Below are positions 1-11,551 of a stretch of 64,000 nt of DNA, one piece after another. The position numbers were made by a program, and so were the translations under genes. Each line of letters opens with the position of its first letter. Position 1 is the first letter of the stretch. The DNA comes from Nocardioides sp. zg-1230. Its GTDB lineage: Bacteria > Actinomycetota > Actinomycetes > Propionibacteriales > Nocardioidaceae. The notes under the pieces were generated by a model that saw only the letters and a program-made list of their open reading frames with translations, was not told where the DNA came from and ran no database searches. The stretch is taken from contig NZ_JABJQZ010000001.1 in the NCBI RefSeq assembly GCF_013155335.1, positions 1,594,835 to 1,658,834 on the forward strand, given 5' to 3'.

Positions 1-826
1 CGTCGAGCGGCTCGGTCACCGAGCACGAGCCGAACGAGGTGAACCAGCGCCGCGCCGCGTCGACGCCTCCGTCGGCGAGACCCGCCGCGAGCGCAGCGCC
101 GTCGCGCTGCTCGAGCGTGGCCTCTGCGTCGTCGACGGTGCCGCCGTCCCAGAGGGCCTTCGTCGCAGCCAGCACGTTGAGGAAGCCGTGCGCACCGCCC
201 CCCTCTGGCTCGTGGCGGACGGCCCGGTGCAGCCCCGCGGTCGCCTTGAAGCGGGTCTCCCGGTCGAGGGCGGCATCGATCCACGCGGCGACGGTCGCGG
301 AGTCCGGGACCAGGTCGTGGTCGACGTTGCCGAGGCGGAGCTTGAGCTGGTGCCCGCACGCGGCGACCTCGTCGGCGGCCGCGAGCCAGGTTGCGGTGGC
401 AGGTCCGGGCAGCTCGACGAAGAGGGGTACGTCGACCTCCGCGGCACGCAGGGCGGCATCGATCCGCCGGACGTTGCCCACCGGGTCGTCGACGTCGCGC
501 ACGGCGATCTCGACGGCCGCGACGTGCAGACCGAGCCGGTCGGCCGCCCCGAGGGGTCCGGCGAGCTGGCCCGCCCCGCCGGTGACCACCACCAACAGCG
601 GGGCGCCGAAGCCGCGCACGTGGGGCAGGTCGGTGTCACGGAGCACGAAGCTGCCGACCAGGTCGGCATACCACTCCCCGCGGCGCGCGGTGTGTGCCGC
701 GGTCGCGTCGTGCAGCGGCACGTCGCCCGGCGGGAAGATCGCGGCGTCGTCGACGAGGCCGCGCCACTCCGCGGGCCAGGCAGGGGGCGGCGAGGTGGGA
801 TCGACAGGTGCAGGATCGGGGTCCAC
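1..826 (-). CDS. Conserved hypothetical protein, partial (3' end outside window)
   Basis: The minus strand is open from a GTG at 826 to the left edge, about 275 codons without a stop; an in-frame TAG lies just upstream at 836-838, so the start is well bounded. The product begins VDPDPAPVDPTSPPPAWPAE and continues as a soluble protein rich in Asp and Ala (for example WRGLVDDAAIFPPGD). No signal peptide, membrane segment or catalytic motif is recognised, and I cannot name a family. It is transcribed divergently from homogentisate 1,2-dioxygenase with only about 65 bp between the starts, which makes a role near tyrosine or aromatic catabolism plausible but unproven. Other long open frames here have low-complexity Arg/Ser/Pro composition and look like shadows. 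Confidence 0.7.
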   Translation of the reverse strand, partial: MDPDPAPVDPTSPPPAWPAEWRGLVDDAAIFPPGDVPLHDATAAHTARRGEWYADLVGSFVLRDTDLPHVRGFGAPLLVVVTGGAGQLAGPLGAADRLGLHVAAVEIAVRDVDDPVGNVRRIDAALRAAEVDVPLFVELPGPATATWLAAADEVAACGHQLKLRLGNVDHDLVPDSATVAAWIDAALDRETRFKATAGLHRAVRHEPEGGGAHGFLNVLAATKALWDGGTVDDAEATLEQRDGAALAAGLADGGVDAARRWFTSFGSCSVTEPLD

Positions 827-847
827 GGGGCTACTCTAGCCACCAGA

Positions 848-869
848 TAGCGGACACCTGCGTCCGATA
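848..869. promoter_or_regulatory. Candidate operator between the hypothetical gene and hmgA
   Basis: An imperfect inverted repeat TAGCGGAC-N6-GTCCGATA (7 of 8 arm positions pair) lies midway between the two divergent starts at 826 and 891. It could bind a dimeric regulator acting on both genes; no regulator gene for it is in the window. Confidence 0.35.
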
Positions 870-890
870 GTCGGATGATTGGATCGAGCG

Positions 891-2111
891 ATGGCCCATT
901 ACCGAGCACTTGGCCGGCTGCCGCGCCAGCGCCACACCCAGCTGCGCGACGACGACGGCCACCTCTTCCGCGAGGAGCTGATGGGCGAGGAGGGCTTCTC
1001 CTCCGACTCCTCGCTGCTCTACCGCCGCGGCGTCCCGAGCGCGATCACCGACAGCACCGTCTGGGAGCTGCCCGACCAGTCACGCACCCCCAACCACCCG
1101 CTCAAGCCGCGCCACCTCAAGCTCCACGACCTCTCCACCGGCACCTGCCCGGTCGAGGGCCGCCGGCTGGTGCTCGGCAACAACGACGTGCGCCTCACCT
1201 ACGTCGTCACCGGCACCGACCCCTCGCCGCTCTACCGCAACGCCATCGGTGACGAGTGCGTCTTCGTCGAGTCCGGCACCGGTGTCGTCGAGACCGTCTT
1301 CGGCGTCGTGCCCTACCGCGCCGGCGACTACGTCGTCGTCCCGCGCGCGACCGACCACCGCTGGGTCCCGGCTGAGCCGTCGCGCCTCTACGCCATCGAG
1401 GCCAACAGCCACATCCACCCGCCCAAGCGCTACCTCTCGCGCTTCGGCCAGCTCCTCGAGCACGCGCCCTACTGCGAGCGCGACCTCCACGGCCCCGCCG
1501 AGACCTTCCAGGCGGACGGCACCGACGTGGAGGTGCTGGTCAAGCACCGCACGAGCGCGGGCATCGTCGGATCGCGCCTCACCTACGCCACCCACCCCTT
1601 CGACGTGGTCGGCTGGGACGGCTGCCTCTACCCCTACACGTTCAACATCGAGGACTACATGCCGATCACCGGCAAGGTCCACCAGCCGCCGCCGGTCCAC
1701 CAGGTCTTCGAGGGCTGGAACTTCGTCATCTGCAACTTCCTGCCCCGCAAGGTCGACTACCACGACCTCGCCATCCCGGTGCCCTACTACCACTCCAACG
1801 TCGACTCCGACGAGGTCATGTTCTACGTCGGCGGCGACTACGAGGCCCGCAAGGGATCGGGCATCGGCATCGGCTCGATCAGCCTCCACCCCGGTGGTCA
1901 CGCCCACGGGCCGCAGCCCAGCGCGATCGAGGCCAGCCTCGGCGTGCAGTACTTCGACGAGTCGGCCGTCATGGTCGACACGTTCGCCCCGCTCGAGCTG
2001 GGTGAGGGCGGCCTCTCGGTGGAGGATCCGGCGTACGCCTGGACGTGGGCGGGGCGCGGCCCCGACGCTGCTGGGGACGACGGCGGGCCGGCGGTCTACA
2101 GCAACAGCTGA
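891..2111 (+). CDS. hmgA: Homogentisate 1,2-dioxygenase
   Basis: Non-haem iron ring-cleaving dioxygenase of tyrosine/phenylalanine catabolism, converting homogentisate to maleylacetoacetate in the cytoplasm. The product (about 406 aa, within the family range) has the cupin-like core with the expected C-terminal iron site: YYHSNVDSDEVMFY (His and Glu ligands) followed by HPGGHAHGPQP (His ligand). ATG 891 (MAHYRALGRLP) is preferred; a TTG four codons upstream is the alternative. It is divergent from the partial hypothetical gene with a palindrome between them. Maleylacetoacetate isomerase and fumarylacetoacetase are not seen here and may lie to the left. The family assignment is firm. Confidence 0.93.
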   Translation: MAHYRALGRLPRQRHTQLRDDDGHLFREELMGEEGFSSDSSLLYRRGVPSAITDSTVWELPDQSRTPNHPLKPRHLKLHDLSTGTCPVEGRRLVLGNNDVRLTYVVTGTDPSPLYRNAIGDECVFVESGTGVVETVFGVVPYRAGDYVVVPRATDHRWVPAEPSRLYAIEANSHIHPPKRYLSRFGQLLEHAPYCERDLHGPAETFQADGTDVEVLVKHRTSAGIVGSRLTYATHPFDVVGWDGCLYPYTFNIEDYMPITGKVHQPPPVHQVFEGWNFVICNFLPRKVDYHDLAIPVPYYHSNVDSDEVMFYVGGDYEARKGSGIGIGSISLHPGGHAHGPQPSAIEASLGVQYFDESAVMVDTFAPLELGEGGLSVEDPAYAWTWAGRGPDAAGDDGGPAVYSNS

Positions 2112-2162
2112 GCCCGTCTCCGGCCCGGACCCCCTCTTCGGGTGGTCATTAGCGTGGCCGGC

Positions 2163-3570
2163 ATGAGCTCCGCAGACCTCCCGCCCTGCGTCTTCCTCCT
2201 CTTCGGCGCCCGCGGCGACCTCGCGGCGCGCAAGCTGTTCCCCGGCCTCTACCGCCTCGCAGCGGCCGGACGGCTGCCGCAGCACTACGCCGTCATCGGC
2301 AGCGGTCGGCACTCCCCGGGGTCGGACGACGACTTCCGCGACGAGGTGCGCTCGGGGCTGCGCGACTCGATCGACGACCTCGACGACGACGTCGTCCGGG
2401 ACCTGCTCGACCGCCTGTCGTTCCAGACCTCCGACGCCGACGACGGCGCCGACCTCGCCGCCCGGGTGCGGGAGGTCGAGGAGGCGCTCGGCGACGACGT
2501 ACGCCGCCTCGTGTACCTGTCGGTGCCGCCGACCGCGATGTCCGGGATGGTCGGCATGCTCGGGCGCGAGGGGCTGGCCGAGCGGGCGCGGCTGGTCATC
2601 GAGAAGCCCTTCGGGCTCGACCTCCAGTCCTTCGAGGAGCTCGACCGTGACGTGCACGAGGTGTTCGAGGAGGAGCAGGTCTTCCGCATCGACCACTTCC
2701 TCGGCAAGGAGGCCGTGCAGAACCTGCTCGCCCTGCGCTTCGCCAACGCCCTCTTCGAGCCGGCCTGGAACCGGCAGAGCATCGCGTCGGTGCAGGTCGA
2801 CGTGCCCGAGACGCTGGCGATGGAGGGCCGCGGCTCGTTCTACGAGTCCACCGGCGCACTGCGCGACATGGTCTCGACCCACCTCTTCCAGATCCTCGGC
2901 GCGGTCGCCCTCGAGGACCCGGGGGAGTGGTCGGCCGACGCCGTACGACGTGCGCGCGCCGCGGTGTTCGCCGACGTCCAGCCGCTCGACCCGGCGCGCG
3001 TCGTGCTCGGCCAGTACGACGGCTACCGCGGCGAGGACGACGTGGACGAGGACTCCGACGTCGAGACCTTCGTCGCGCTCGAGGCCCGCGTCGACAACGA
3101 CCGGTGGCGCGGCGTCCCGTTCCACCTGCGCACCGGCAAGGCGATGGCCGAGACCCGGCGCACGGTCACCCTCCGCTTCCGGGCCCCCGACTCGACGGTC
3201 TTCGGGGAGGGACGGGCGCGCGACGAGCTGGTCCTCGAGCTGACCGACGAGGCGAAGATCCACGTCGACGTCCTCGGCAAGCGGCCGGGACCGGAGATGG
3301 AGCTCGCGCCGGCCACCATGCGCCTCGACCTGGGTGAGGAGCTCCCGCACGACGAGCCGCTCGAGGCCTACGAACGCCTGCTGCTCGACGTGCTCCACGG
3401 CGACCACACGCTCTTCGCGCACGCCGACGAGACGCGGCGGCTGTGGGAGGTGTGCCAGCCGGTGCTCGACGACCGGCCGGCCCCGCTGCCGTACGAGCAG
3501 GGGTCCTGGGGACCCACCGAGGCGCTCGACCTGCCCGACGGCGGCTGGCGGCTCGGGAGCGGCGACGCCG

Positions 3571-3581
<11 letters not shown>
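2163..3581 (+). CDS. zwf: Glucose-6-phosphate 1-dehydrogenase
   Basis: Oxidises glucose 6-phosphate to 6-phosphogluconolactone, reducing NAD(P)+, at the entry of the pentose phosphate pathway. The 472-aa product has the N-terminal nucleotide-binding motif [17 protein letters not shown] near residue 15, the substrate-binding EKPFG, and the active-site segment [15 protein letters not shown]. Length fits the family. ATG 2163 is chosen over an in-frame GTG at 2142 because the conserved N-terminus begins right after it. Its stop overlaps the start of the next gene by 11 bp, so the two are probably co-translated. It could be a paralogue of a main zwf elsewhere in the chromosome. Confidence 0.93.
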
Positions 3582-5436
<1,855 letters not shown>

Positions 5437-5460
5437 GGAGGCGAACGCCCGGGCTCGATG

Positions 5461-7386
5461 TCAGGAGGTCCAGGCGTGCCAGAGGTCGGCGTACTCCCCG
5501 TCGAGCTGGAGCAGCTCGTCGTGGCTGCCGAGCTCGACGATGCGCCCGTCGATGACCACGGCGATGCGGTCGGCGTCGTGGGCGGTGTGCAGCCGGTGGG
5601 CGATCGCCACGACGGTGCGGCCCTCGAGCAGGTTGTTCATCGACCCCTCGAGCGTGCGGGCGGTGCGCGGGTCGATGAGCGAGGTCGCCTCGTCGAGCAC
5701 GAGGGTGTGTGGGTCGGCGATGATCAGCCGGGCCAGGGCGACCTGCTGGGCCTGCGCGGGCGTCAGGGAGAAGCGGCCGGAGCCGATCAGCGTGTCGAGC
5801 CCCTCGGGCAGGCGCTCGACCCACGACAGGCCGCCGACCGCGGCGAGCGCCTGACGTACGGCGTCGTCGGGGGAGTCCTCGCGCGCCAGCAGGACGTTGT
5901 CGCGCACGGACCCGATGAAGACGTGGTGCTCCTGGGTGACGAGCGCGACCTCGGTGCGCAGCACCTCGAGCGGGAGGTCGACGAGGTCCACGCCGCCCAC
6001 GCGCGCCGAGCCGGTGCGGGGGCGGTTGATCCCGGACAACAGGCGCCCGAGGGTCGACTTGCCGGACCCGCTCGGGCCCACGACCGCCAGCCGCTCGCCG
6101 GTGCGCAGCCGCAGGTCCACGCCGTGCAGCACGTCGTGGCCCTCCCGGTAGGCGAACCGGAGGTCCTCGGCGGCCAGCTCGACCCCGTGGGGCAGCCGGT
6201 CGCCGGGCTCCCGGTCGGGCGGCACCTCGGCGATGCCGAGCAGGCGGCTGGTCGAGGCGGCGCCCACCTGCAGGCGGTCGACCTCGCCGATCACGGCGTC
6301 GAGGGGCTCGGCCAGCGCGACGACGTAGAGCAGGGCGGTGGTGATCTGGCCCAGGTCGACCCAGCCGCGGCTGTAGCCGTAGGCGCCCACGACGAGCGTG
6401 ACGACCTGCGGGACCTGGAAGGCCGCGTTGAGCGCCGCGAAGAGCACGTTGCGGAGCGTCATGCCGTAGCGCTCGGCCTGCGCCGAGACGGCGATGTCGT
6501 CCGAGCCCGCCTTCACCCGGGCCTGTGACAGGCCGAGCGCCTCGACGGTGCGCGAGCCCTCGACGGTCTCGGTCAGGGTGGTGTTGATGCGGGAGTAGGT
6601 GGCGCCCTCGGTGATGTACGCCTTCGGCGCGCGGCGCAGGTAGGTGCGCACCGCCGGGGTGCAGAGGGCGAACACCACGAGGGCGGGCACGGCGAGCACG
6701 ACCGAGTTGAGCAGCATCGCCACGACCGACAGCACGACGGTCATCAGCGAGATCAGCAGCCGTGGCACGCCCCACTGCACCGACCGGGCCATGGTGCCGA
6801 CGTCGCGGGTGACGCGGGTGACGAGGTCGCCGGTGCTGGCTCCCTCGACGCGGCCGACCGGGAGCCGCAGGATCGTGCTCACGACGTGCTCGCGAGCCGA
6901 CGCGAGCAGGTCCTGGCCGAAGTGGGTGGAGGTGCGCTGGGCGCCGAAGGTGAAGAGTGCCTGCAGGACGACGACGCCGACCACGGCCAGGGCGAGCGTG
7001 TCGAGACCGGTGGCCGCGGCGCCCTGGGCGTCCACGCGGTTGACGAGCGACCCGAGCAGCCGCGGCACGACGAGCGCTGATCCGGCGGCGAGCGCGTTGA
7101 GGACCACCATCAGCGCGAAGGCGCGCTTGCGCTGCCGGACGAGGTCGCCGAAGAAGGCGAGCACCGCGCGGTTGCCCGAGACCGGCCAGCCGCGCACCGG
7201 GTTGCGCGAGGCGTCGTAGACGGCCTCGGCGCGCTGGCGGCGCAGGTCGTGGCGCTGCCAGAGGGCGCGGCTGCGCTCGCGCAGCCCGACGTGGCCGGGC
7301 GGGTCGAGCTCGGGCGGGACGGCCGGCGGGTCCGCGGCCCGGTCGCGCCAGGTGTCGGCGGAGGTGGCGAGGAGGTCGGTGCTCAT
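5461..7386 (-). CDS. ABC transporter, fused membrane and ATPase domains, subunit B (intact Walker A, degenerate signature)
   Basis: 641-aa ABC half-exporter: an N-terminal six-helix membrane domain (about residues 70-350), then a nucleotide-binding domain. Walker A is intact (GPSGSGKST), Walker B is intact (LVLDEATSLID) and the H-loop reads AIAHRL. The ABC signature is strongly altered, LTPAQAQQ where LSGGQ is usual. Its ATG overlaps the stop of the upstream ABC gene in an ATGA arrangement (7383-7386), so the pair almost certainly forms a heterodimer. The substrate cannot be inferred; relatives export lipids, peptides or drugs. It converges on the GH15 gene with a 24-bp gap. Confidence 0.9.
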   Translation of the reverse strand: MSTDLLATSADTWRDRAADPPAVPPELDPPGHVGLRERSRALWQRHDLRRQRAEAVYDASRNPVRGWPVSGNRAVLAFFGDLVRQRKRAFALMVVLNALAAGSALVVPRLLGSLVNRVDAQGAAATGLDTLALAVVGVVVLQALFTFGAQRTSTHFGQDLLASAREHVVSTILRLPVGRVEGASTGDLVTRVTRDVGTMARSVQWGVPRLLISLMTVVLSVVAMLLNSVVLAVPALVVFALCTPAVRTYLRRAPKAYITEGATYSRINTTLTETVEGSRTVEALGLSQARVKAGSDDIAVSAQAERYGMTLRNVLFAALNAAFQVPQVVTLVVGAYGYSRGWVDLGQITTALLYVVALAEPLDAVIGEVDRLQVGAASTSRLLGIAEVPPDREPGDRLPHGVELAAEDLRFAYREGHDVLHGVDLRLRTGERLAVVGPSGSGKSTLGRLLSGINRPRTGSARVGGVDLVDLPLEVLRTEVALVTQEHHVFIGSVRDNVLLAREDSPDDAVRQALAAVGGLSWVERLPEGLDTLIGSGRFSLTPAQAQQVALARLIIADPHTLVLDEATSLIDPRTARTLEGSMNNLLEGRTVVAIAHRLHTAHDADRIAVVIDGRIVELGSHDELLQLDGEYADLWHAWTS

Positions 7387-9263
7387 CGGACCGCCTCCTC
7401 GTCGAGGTCGCGGGTGACCACGCGGCGGTAGGCCTCGTCGCCGGCCAGCAGGTCGGCGTGGCGGCCCTCGGCGACCACGGTGCCGTCGTGCAGCAGTGCG
7501 ACGCGGTCGGCGTGGTGGAGCCACAGCGGCGAGACCGTCGTGACCACGGTCGTACGGCCCCGGCGGGCCTCCGCGACCCGGGCCGCGATGCGGGCCTCGG
7601 TGTGGGCGTCGACCGCGGACGTGGGCTCGACCAGCACGAGGACCGGTGCGTCGGCGGCGATGGCGCGGGCGAGCACCACGCGCTGGCGCTGGCCACCGGA
7701 CAGGCCGCGGCCGCGCTCGTCGAGCTGGCCCTGCCAGCCCTCGGGAAGGGCGTCGTACACGTCCTCGGCGTTCGCGATCTGCAGGGCCTCCTCGGCCTGC
7801 TCGCGGGTCAGCCGGGCGTGCGGGTCCACGGCGTCCTGCAGGGTGCCGGCGAAGAGCTGGCTGGTCGTGTCGCTGACCAGCACCTGACGTCGTACGTCGT
7901 CGAGGCGGGCGCGCGACAGGTCGACCCCGCCCAGGGTGACGCCCCACGGGCGGCGGACCCGCTCCTCGTCGAGCGCCGCGATGCGGGCCCGCTCGGCCGC
8001 CCGCTCGGCCCGGGAGCGACGGGCGGCGCGCCCCTTGGAGCCGTGGTCCTCGCCCACCGGCACCGGCTCGGTGTCGGCGGGCAGGTAGCGCCCGAGGCGG
8101 TCGGCCAGGGCCGCGCTCTGCTCGGGCACCGCGCTGACGACGACGGTGAGGAGCCCGGGCTGGACGGTGAGCCCGCTGGCGACGTCGTGCAGCGGTGCGG
8201 TGCCGTCGAGGGCGACCGGTTCGGCCGGGTCGCGCCACGGGGGCCGCTGGTCGAAGATCGCGATGGCCTTGCGGGCGCTGACCAGCGACCGCGTGCACTT
8301 CTGCGCGAACTCGAAGAAGGTGCGGATCGGGCCGACCATGAAGAGGCCGTAGCCGAGGAAGGTGATGAGCTGGCCGACGCTCAGCGTGCCGTCCAGCACC
8401 TGTCGGGTGCCGAGCCAGACCAGCGCCACGAGGAAGATGCCCGAGAGGAGCACGCCGACGGCCTCGACGACGGCCTGCCAGATGCCGGCGGACACCCCGG
8501 CCCGGCGGGCCGACTGCGACTGGCGGGCGTAGTTGGCGCCGAAGGTCTGCTCACCGCCGATGCCGCGCAGGATGCGGAGCCCGGCCACGATGTCGGTCGC
8601 GAGCGAGGTCAGGTCGGAGGTGCGCGAGCGCTCCAGCTGCTGGCGCCGGTGCAGGGGCCGCAGCAGCGGCAGCGCCGCGCCCACCAGGACCGGGGCCGCG
8701 ACGAGGGTGAGCAGCCCGAGCTGCCACGACATCGTCAGCACGATGAACGCGACGGTGAGGTAGGACACCAGCTGACCCGTGGCGCGCGCCAGGATCTCGG
8801 TGAGGGCGCCGAACTCGTCGGAGTCGCTCGACGCGACGCTGAGCACCTCACCGGTGGGCGCGCGACGCGGGAGCACGTGGCCCATCTGCGCCACCTTGCG
8901 AGTGACCATCTCGAGCGCGCCGTAGAGCGCGACCAGCCAGCTGCGCACCACCAGCGTGTGCGAGACGATGCCGAACACGCCGCCGATGACGACCACGAGC
9001 AGCAGCAGCGCCGCCCAGCCCAGGAGCGCCGACTCGGAGCCGCCGACGATGCCGTCGTCGACGGCCCGGCCGAAGATCCACGGCCCGAGCGTCATCGGGA
9101 GGAACCAGAGCGCGTAGCAGAGCGACGAGAGCGCGATCAGCGCCTTCTGCTGGCCGAGGACCCACCGCAGGAACGCCAGGGGAGACCGGGTGTCGGGGTC
9201 CGGAGTGGGTGCGTCGTCTGAACCCGTGTAGAACGTCGCGATCCGGGGTGGGTAGTCCTGCAT
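7383..9263 (-). CDS. ABC transporter, fused membrane and ATPase domains, subunit A (degenerate Walker A, intact signature)
   Basis: 626-aa partner half-exporter, first gene of the pair. The membrane domain spans about residues 40-330. In the ATPase domain the expected GxxGxGKS/T is missing: the position reads VVVSAVPEQSAALADRL. It is followed by a charged insertion (GSKGRAARRSRAERAAERAR). Walker B has lost its Asp (VLVLVEPTSAVD), and the H-loop His is absent (TTVSPLWL). The signature LSGGQRQR is perfect. With subunit B this leaves one composite site (Walker A of B with signature of A) and one fully degenerate site. Start ATG 9263 (MQDYPPRIATFYTG) was chosen because the preceding in-frame sequence is low complexity. 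Confidence 0.9.
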   Translation of the reverse strand: MQDYPPRIATFYTGSDDAPTPDPDTRSPLAFLRWVLGQQKALIALSSLCYALWFLPMTLGPWIFGRAVDDGIVGGSESALLGWAALLLLVVVIGGVFGIVSHTLVVRSWLVALYGALEMVTRKVAQMGHVLPRRAPTGEVLSVASSDSDEFGALTEILARATGQLVSYLTVAFIVLTMSWQLGLLTLVAAPVLVGAALPLLRPLHRRQQLERSRTSDLTSLATDIVAGLRILRGIGGEQTFGANYARQSQSARRAGVSAGIWQAVVEAVGVLLSGIFLVALVWLGTRQVLDGTLSVGQLITFLGYGLFMVGPIRTFFEFAQKCTRSLVSARKAIAIFDQRPPWRDPAEPVALDGTAPLHDVASGLTVQPGLLTVVVSAVPEQSAALADRLGRYLPADTEPVPVGEDHGSKGRAARRSRAERAAERARIAALDEERVRRPWGVTLGGVDLSRARLDDVRRQVLVSDTTSQLFAGTLQDAVDPHARLTREQAEEALQIANAEDVYDALPEGWQGQLDERGRGLSGGQRQRVVLARAIAADAPVLVLVEPTSAVDAHTEARIAARVAEARRGRTTVVTTVSPLWLHHADRVALLHDGTVVAEGRHADLLAGDEAYRRVVTRDLDEEAVR

Positions 9264-9336
9264 GTCGTGTCGAACCCTAGGTGCCGGTGCCCTGCCGGCA
9301 CGAACGGATAACGCGTGGGGAAGGGCGGCGATCGCC

Positions 9337-10431
9337 TCAGGCCGCGCCGTACGCCGGGTAGTCGGTGTAGCCCTCGGCGTCGCCGCCGTAGAACGTCTCG
9401 GGCCGCGGCGGGTTGAGCGGCAGCCCCTCGGCGAGTCGGCGCGGCAGGTCGGGGTTGGCGATGAACGACCGGCCGAAGGCCGCCGCGTCGACGAAGCCGG
9501 CCTCCAGCAGCCGCTCCGCCTTGGCGAGGTCGTAGCTGCCGGCGCCGACGATCGGACCGGGGTGGGCCGCCCGCAGGGCGCGGCGGTAGTCGTCGTCCAG
9601 CGCCGGCCCGCCGGCCCAGTCGGGCTCCGACAGGTGCAGGAAGGCGAGGTCGCGGCGGCCGAGCTCACCGGCGACGTACAGCCCCGCCTCGGCGCCCTCG
9701 GGGTCCTCGGTCCCGTTGAACGACCCGATCGGGGAGATCCGGACGGCGACGCGGTCCGCGGACCACGCGTCGACGACGGCGTCGGTGACCTCGAGCATCA
9801 GCCGTGCCCGGTTGGCCAGCGACCCGCCGTACGCATCCGTGCGCAGGTTGCTGTCGGCGGCGAGGAACTGGTGGAGCAGGTAGCCGTGCGCGCCGTGGAT
9901 CTCGACGAGGTCGAAGCCGGCCTCGCGGGCGTTCACGGTTGCGCGCCGGTAGTCCTCGATCACCCGCGGGATCTCGTCTAGGGCGAGCGGGCGCGGCACG
10001 GGGCAGCTGACGCGGGTCGGTCGCCCGTCCTCGCCCCGCACGGTGGTGCGGTTGCGGTAGGGCCCGTCGCTGGCCGAGACGGGCCGCTCGCCGCCGTGGA
10101 ACGACTCGTGCGAGACCCGGCCGACGTGCCACAGCTGAGCCGCGATGAGCCCGCCCGCCTCGTGCACGGCGTCGGTGATCCGGCGCCAGCCCGCGACCTG
10201 ATCGTCGCTGTGGATGCCGGGGGTGTCCATGTAGCCCTTGCCCTCGGGGCTGATCTGGGTGCCCTCGGAGATGAGCAGGCCGGCGCCGGCGCGCTGCACG
10301 TAGTACTCGCGCATCAGGTCGTTGGGCACGTCGCCCGGCACCGAGGCGCGCATCCGGGTCAGGGGAGCCATCAGCACGCGGTTGTCGGCGCGGACGGCAC
10401 CGAGGGACAGGGGCTCGAAGAGGGAGGGCAC
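9337..10431 (-). CDS. Old Yellow Enzyme family alkene reductase
   Basis: FMN-dependent NAD(P)H ene-reductase of about 364 aa, a TIM barrel reducing activated C=C bonds or nitro compounds in the cytoplasm. Family landmarks are PSLFEPLSLGAVRADNRV, MAPLTRMRA, AQLWHVGRVSH, the active-site pair in EIHGAHGYLLHQFL, and the C-terminal FGRSFIANPDLP. I chose GTG 10431, which directly precedes PSLFEPL as in relatives; the ATG at 10566 would add a 45-residue Arg-rich tail and would coincide with the divergent pirin start. The physiological substrate is unknown. Confidence 0.9.
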   Translation of the reverse strand: MPSLFEPLSLGAVRADNRVLMAPLTRMRASVPGDVPNDLMREYYVQRAGAGLLISEGTQISPEGKGYMDTPGIHSDDQVAGWRRITDAVHEAGGLIAAQLWHVGRVSHESFHGGERPVSASDGPYRNRTTVRGEDGRPTRVSCPVPRPLALDEIPRVIEDYRRATVNAREAGFDLVEIHGAHGYLLHQFLAADSNLRTDAYGGSLANRARLMLEVTDAVVDAWSADRVAVRISPIGSFNGTEDPEGAEAGLYVAGELGRRDLAFLHLSEPDWAGGPALDDDYRRALRAAHPGPIVGAGSYDLAKAERLLEAGFVDAAAFGRSFIANPDLPRRLAEGLPLNPPRPETFYGGDAEGYTDYPAYGAA

Positions 10432-10565
10432 GACACCCGCCAACAGGCACCACCCGTCGCTTGTTCCGACGCAGCGGTCGAGCGTGACCCGGCTCACGCC
10501 CGTCGGCCGGCCGAGTCCGGCGGCCCTCCTGCGCACATTCACCCCTGCGGGTACCGTGGCGATCA

Positions 10566-11519
10566 ATGACGGATGTCGAGGTGATGGCTCCGCGTGAGGT
10601 CCCGCTGGGTGGTCCCCGGGCCATGCGCGTACGACGCACGCTCCCGCAACGGCACCGCTCCCTGATCGGCGCCTGGTGCTTCGTCGACCACTACGGGCCC
10701 GACGCCGTGGACGAGACCGGCGGCATGGTGCTCCCCGCCCACCCGCACACCGGCCTGCAGACCGTCAGCTGGCTCTTCGACGGCGAGATCGAGCACCGCG
10801 ACTCCGTCGGCAGCCTGGCCACCGTGCGCCCCGGCGAGGTCAACCTGATGACCGCTGGGCGCGGCATCAGCCACACCGAGGTCTCCACGCCCGGCACCAC
10901 CACCCTCCACGGCGCCCAGCTGTGGATCGCGCTGCCCGACGACAGCCGCCACGTCGAGCCCCGCTTCGAGCACTTCGCGCCCGACCCCGTCCGCGGGCCC
11001 GGCTGGGAGGCGCGGGTCTTCATCGGCTCGGTGCTCGGCGCGAGCTCACCCGTCGAGGTCCACACCCCGCTCCTCGGCGCCGAGGTCATGCTCGCCCCGG
11101 GCAAGAGCCTCGAGGTGGAGGTCGACCCCACCTTCGAGCACGGCGTCCTGCTCGACGTGGGCACGATCGACGTCGACGGCCAGGAGCTGGCACCCAGCGA
11201 CCTCGCCCACCTCCCGCACGGACGGTCCACCCTCACCGTCACCGCGCAGGAGGAGGCCCGGCTCCTCGTCCTCGGCGGGCCACCGTTCGGCGAGGCCATC
11301 GTGATGTGGTGGAACTTCATCGGCCGCAGCCACGACGAGATCGCCGGCTACCGCCGGGAGTGGCAGGACCAGATCGCGGCGGGCGACGGCTTCGACGAGC
11401 GCGGCGTCGTGGCCGATGGCCGCGAGGTGTCCGAGGGCCGCTTCGGCACGGTGGACCTCGGCCTGCCGCCCATTCCCGCGCCGGTCCTGCCCAACGTCCG
11501 GCTCAAGGAACGGCACTGA
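10566..11519 (+). CDS. Pirin family protein
   Basis: Bicupin pirin of 317 aa. The N-terminal cupin carries the metal-binding signature PAHPHTGLQTVSW, then EHRDS and GRGISHTE, the usual His/His/His/Glu set. Bacterial pirins act variously as quercetinase-like dioxygenases or redox-linked regulators, and the sequence does not say which applies. It diverges from the Old Yellow Enzyme gene and is followed after 32 bp by the tag-like gene. ATG 10566 is used; another in-frame Met is at residue 7. Confidence 0.88.
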   Translation: MTDVEVMAPREVPLGGPRAMRVRRTLPQRHRSLIGAWCFVDHYGPDAVDETGGMVLPAHPHTGLQTVSWLFDGEIEHRDSVGSLATVRPGEVNLMTAGRGISHTEVSTPGTTTLHGAQLWIALPDDSRHVEPRFEHFAPDPVRGPGWEARVFIGSVLGASSPVEVHTPLLGAEVMLAPGKSLEVEVDPTFEHGVLLDVGTIDVDGQELAPSDLAHLPHGRSTLTVTAQEEARLLVLGGPPFGEAIVMWWNFIGRSHDEIAGYRREWQDQIAAGDGFDERGVVADGREVSEGRFGTVDLGLPPIPAPVLPNVRLKERH

Positions 11520-11551
11520 GCGGCGCCGGTCCCGTCGTCGGCGACGACGGG

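Noticed and set aside
16..909. 297-codon minus-strand frame at the left edge as the real gene
   Set aside because: It is Ser/Arg/Pro low complexity; the neighbouring frame starting at GTG 826 reads as a normal protein and stays open to the edge.
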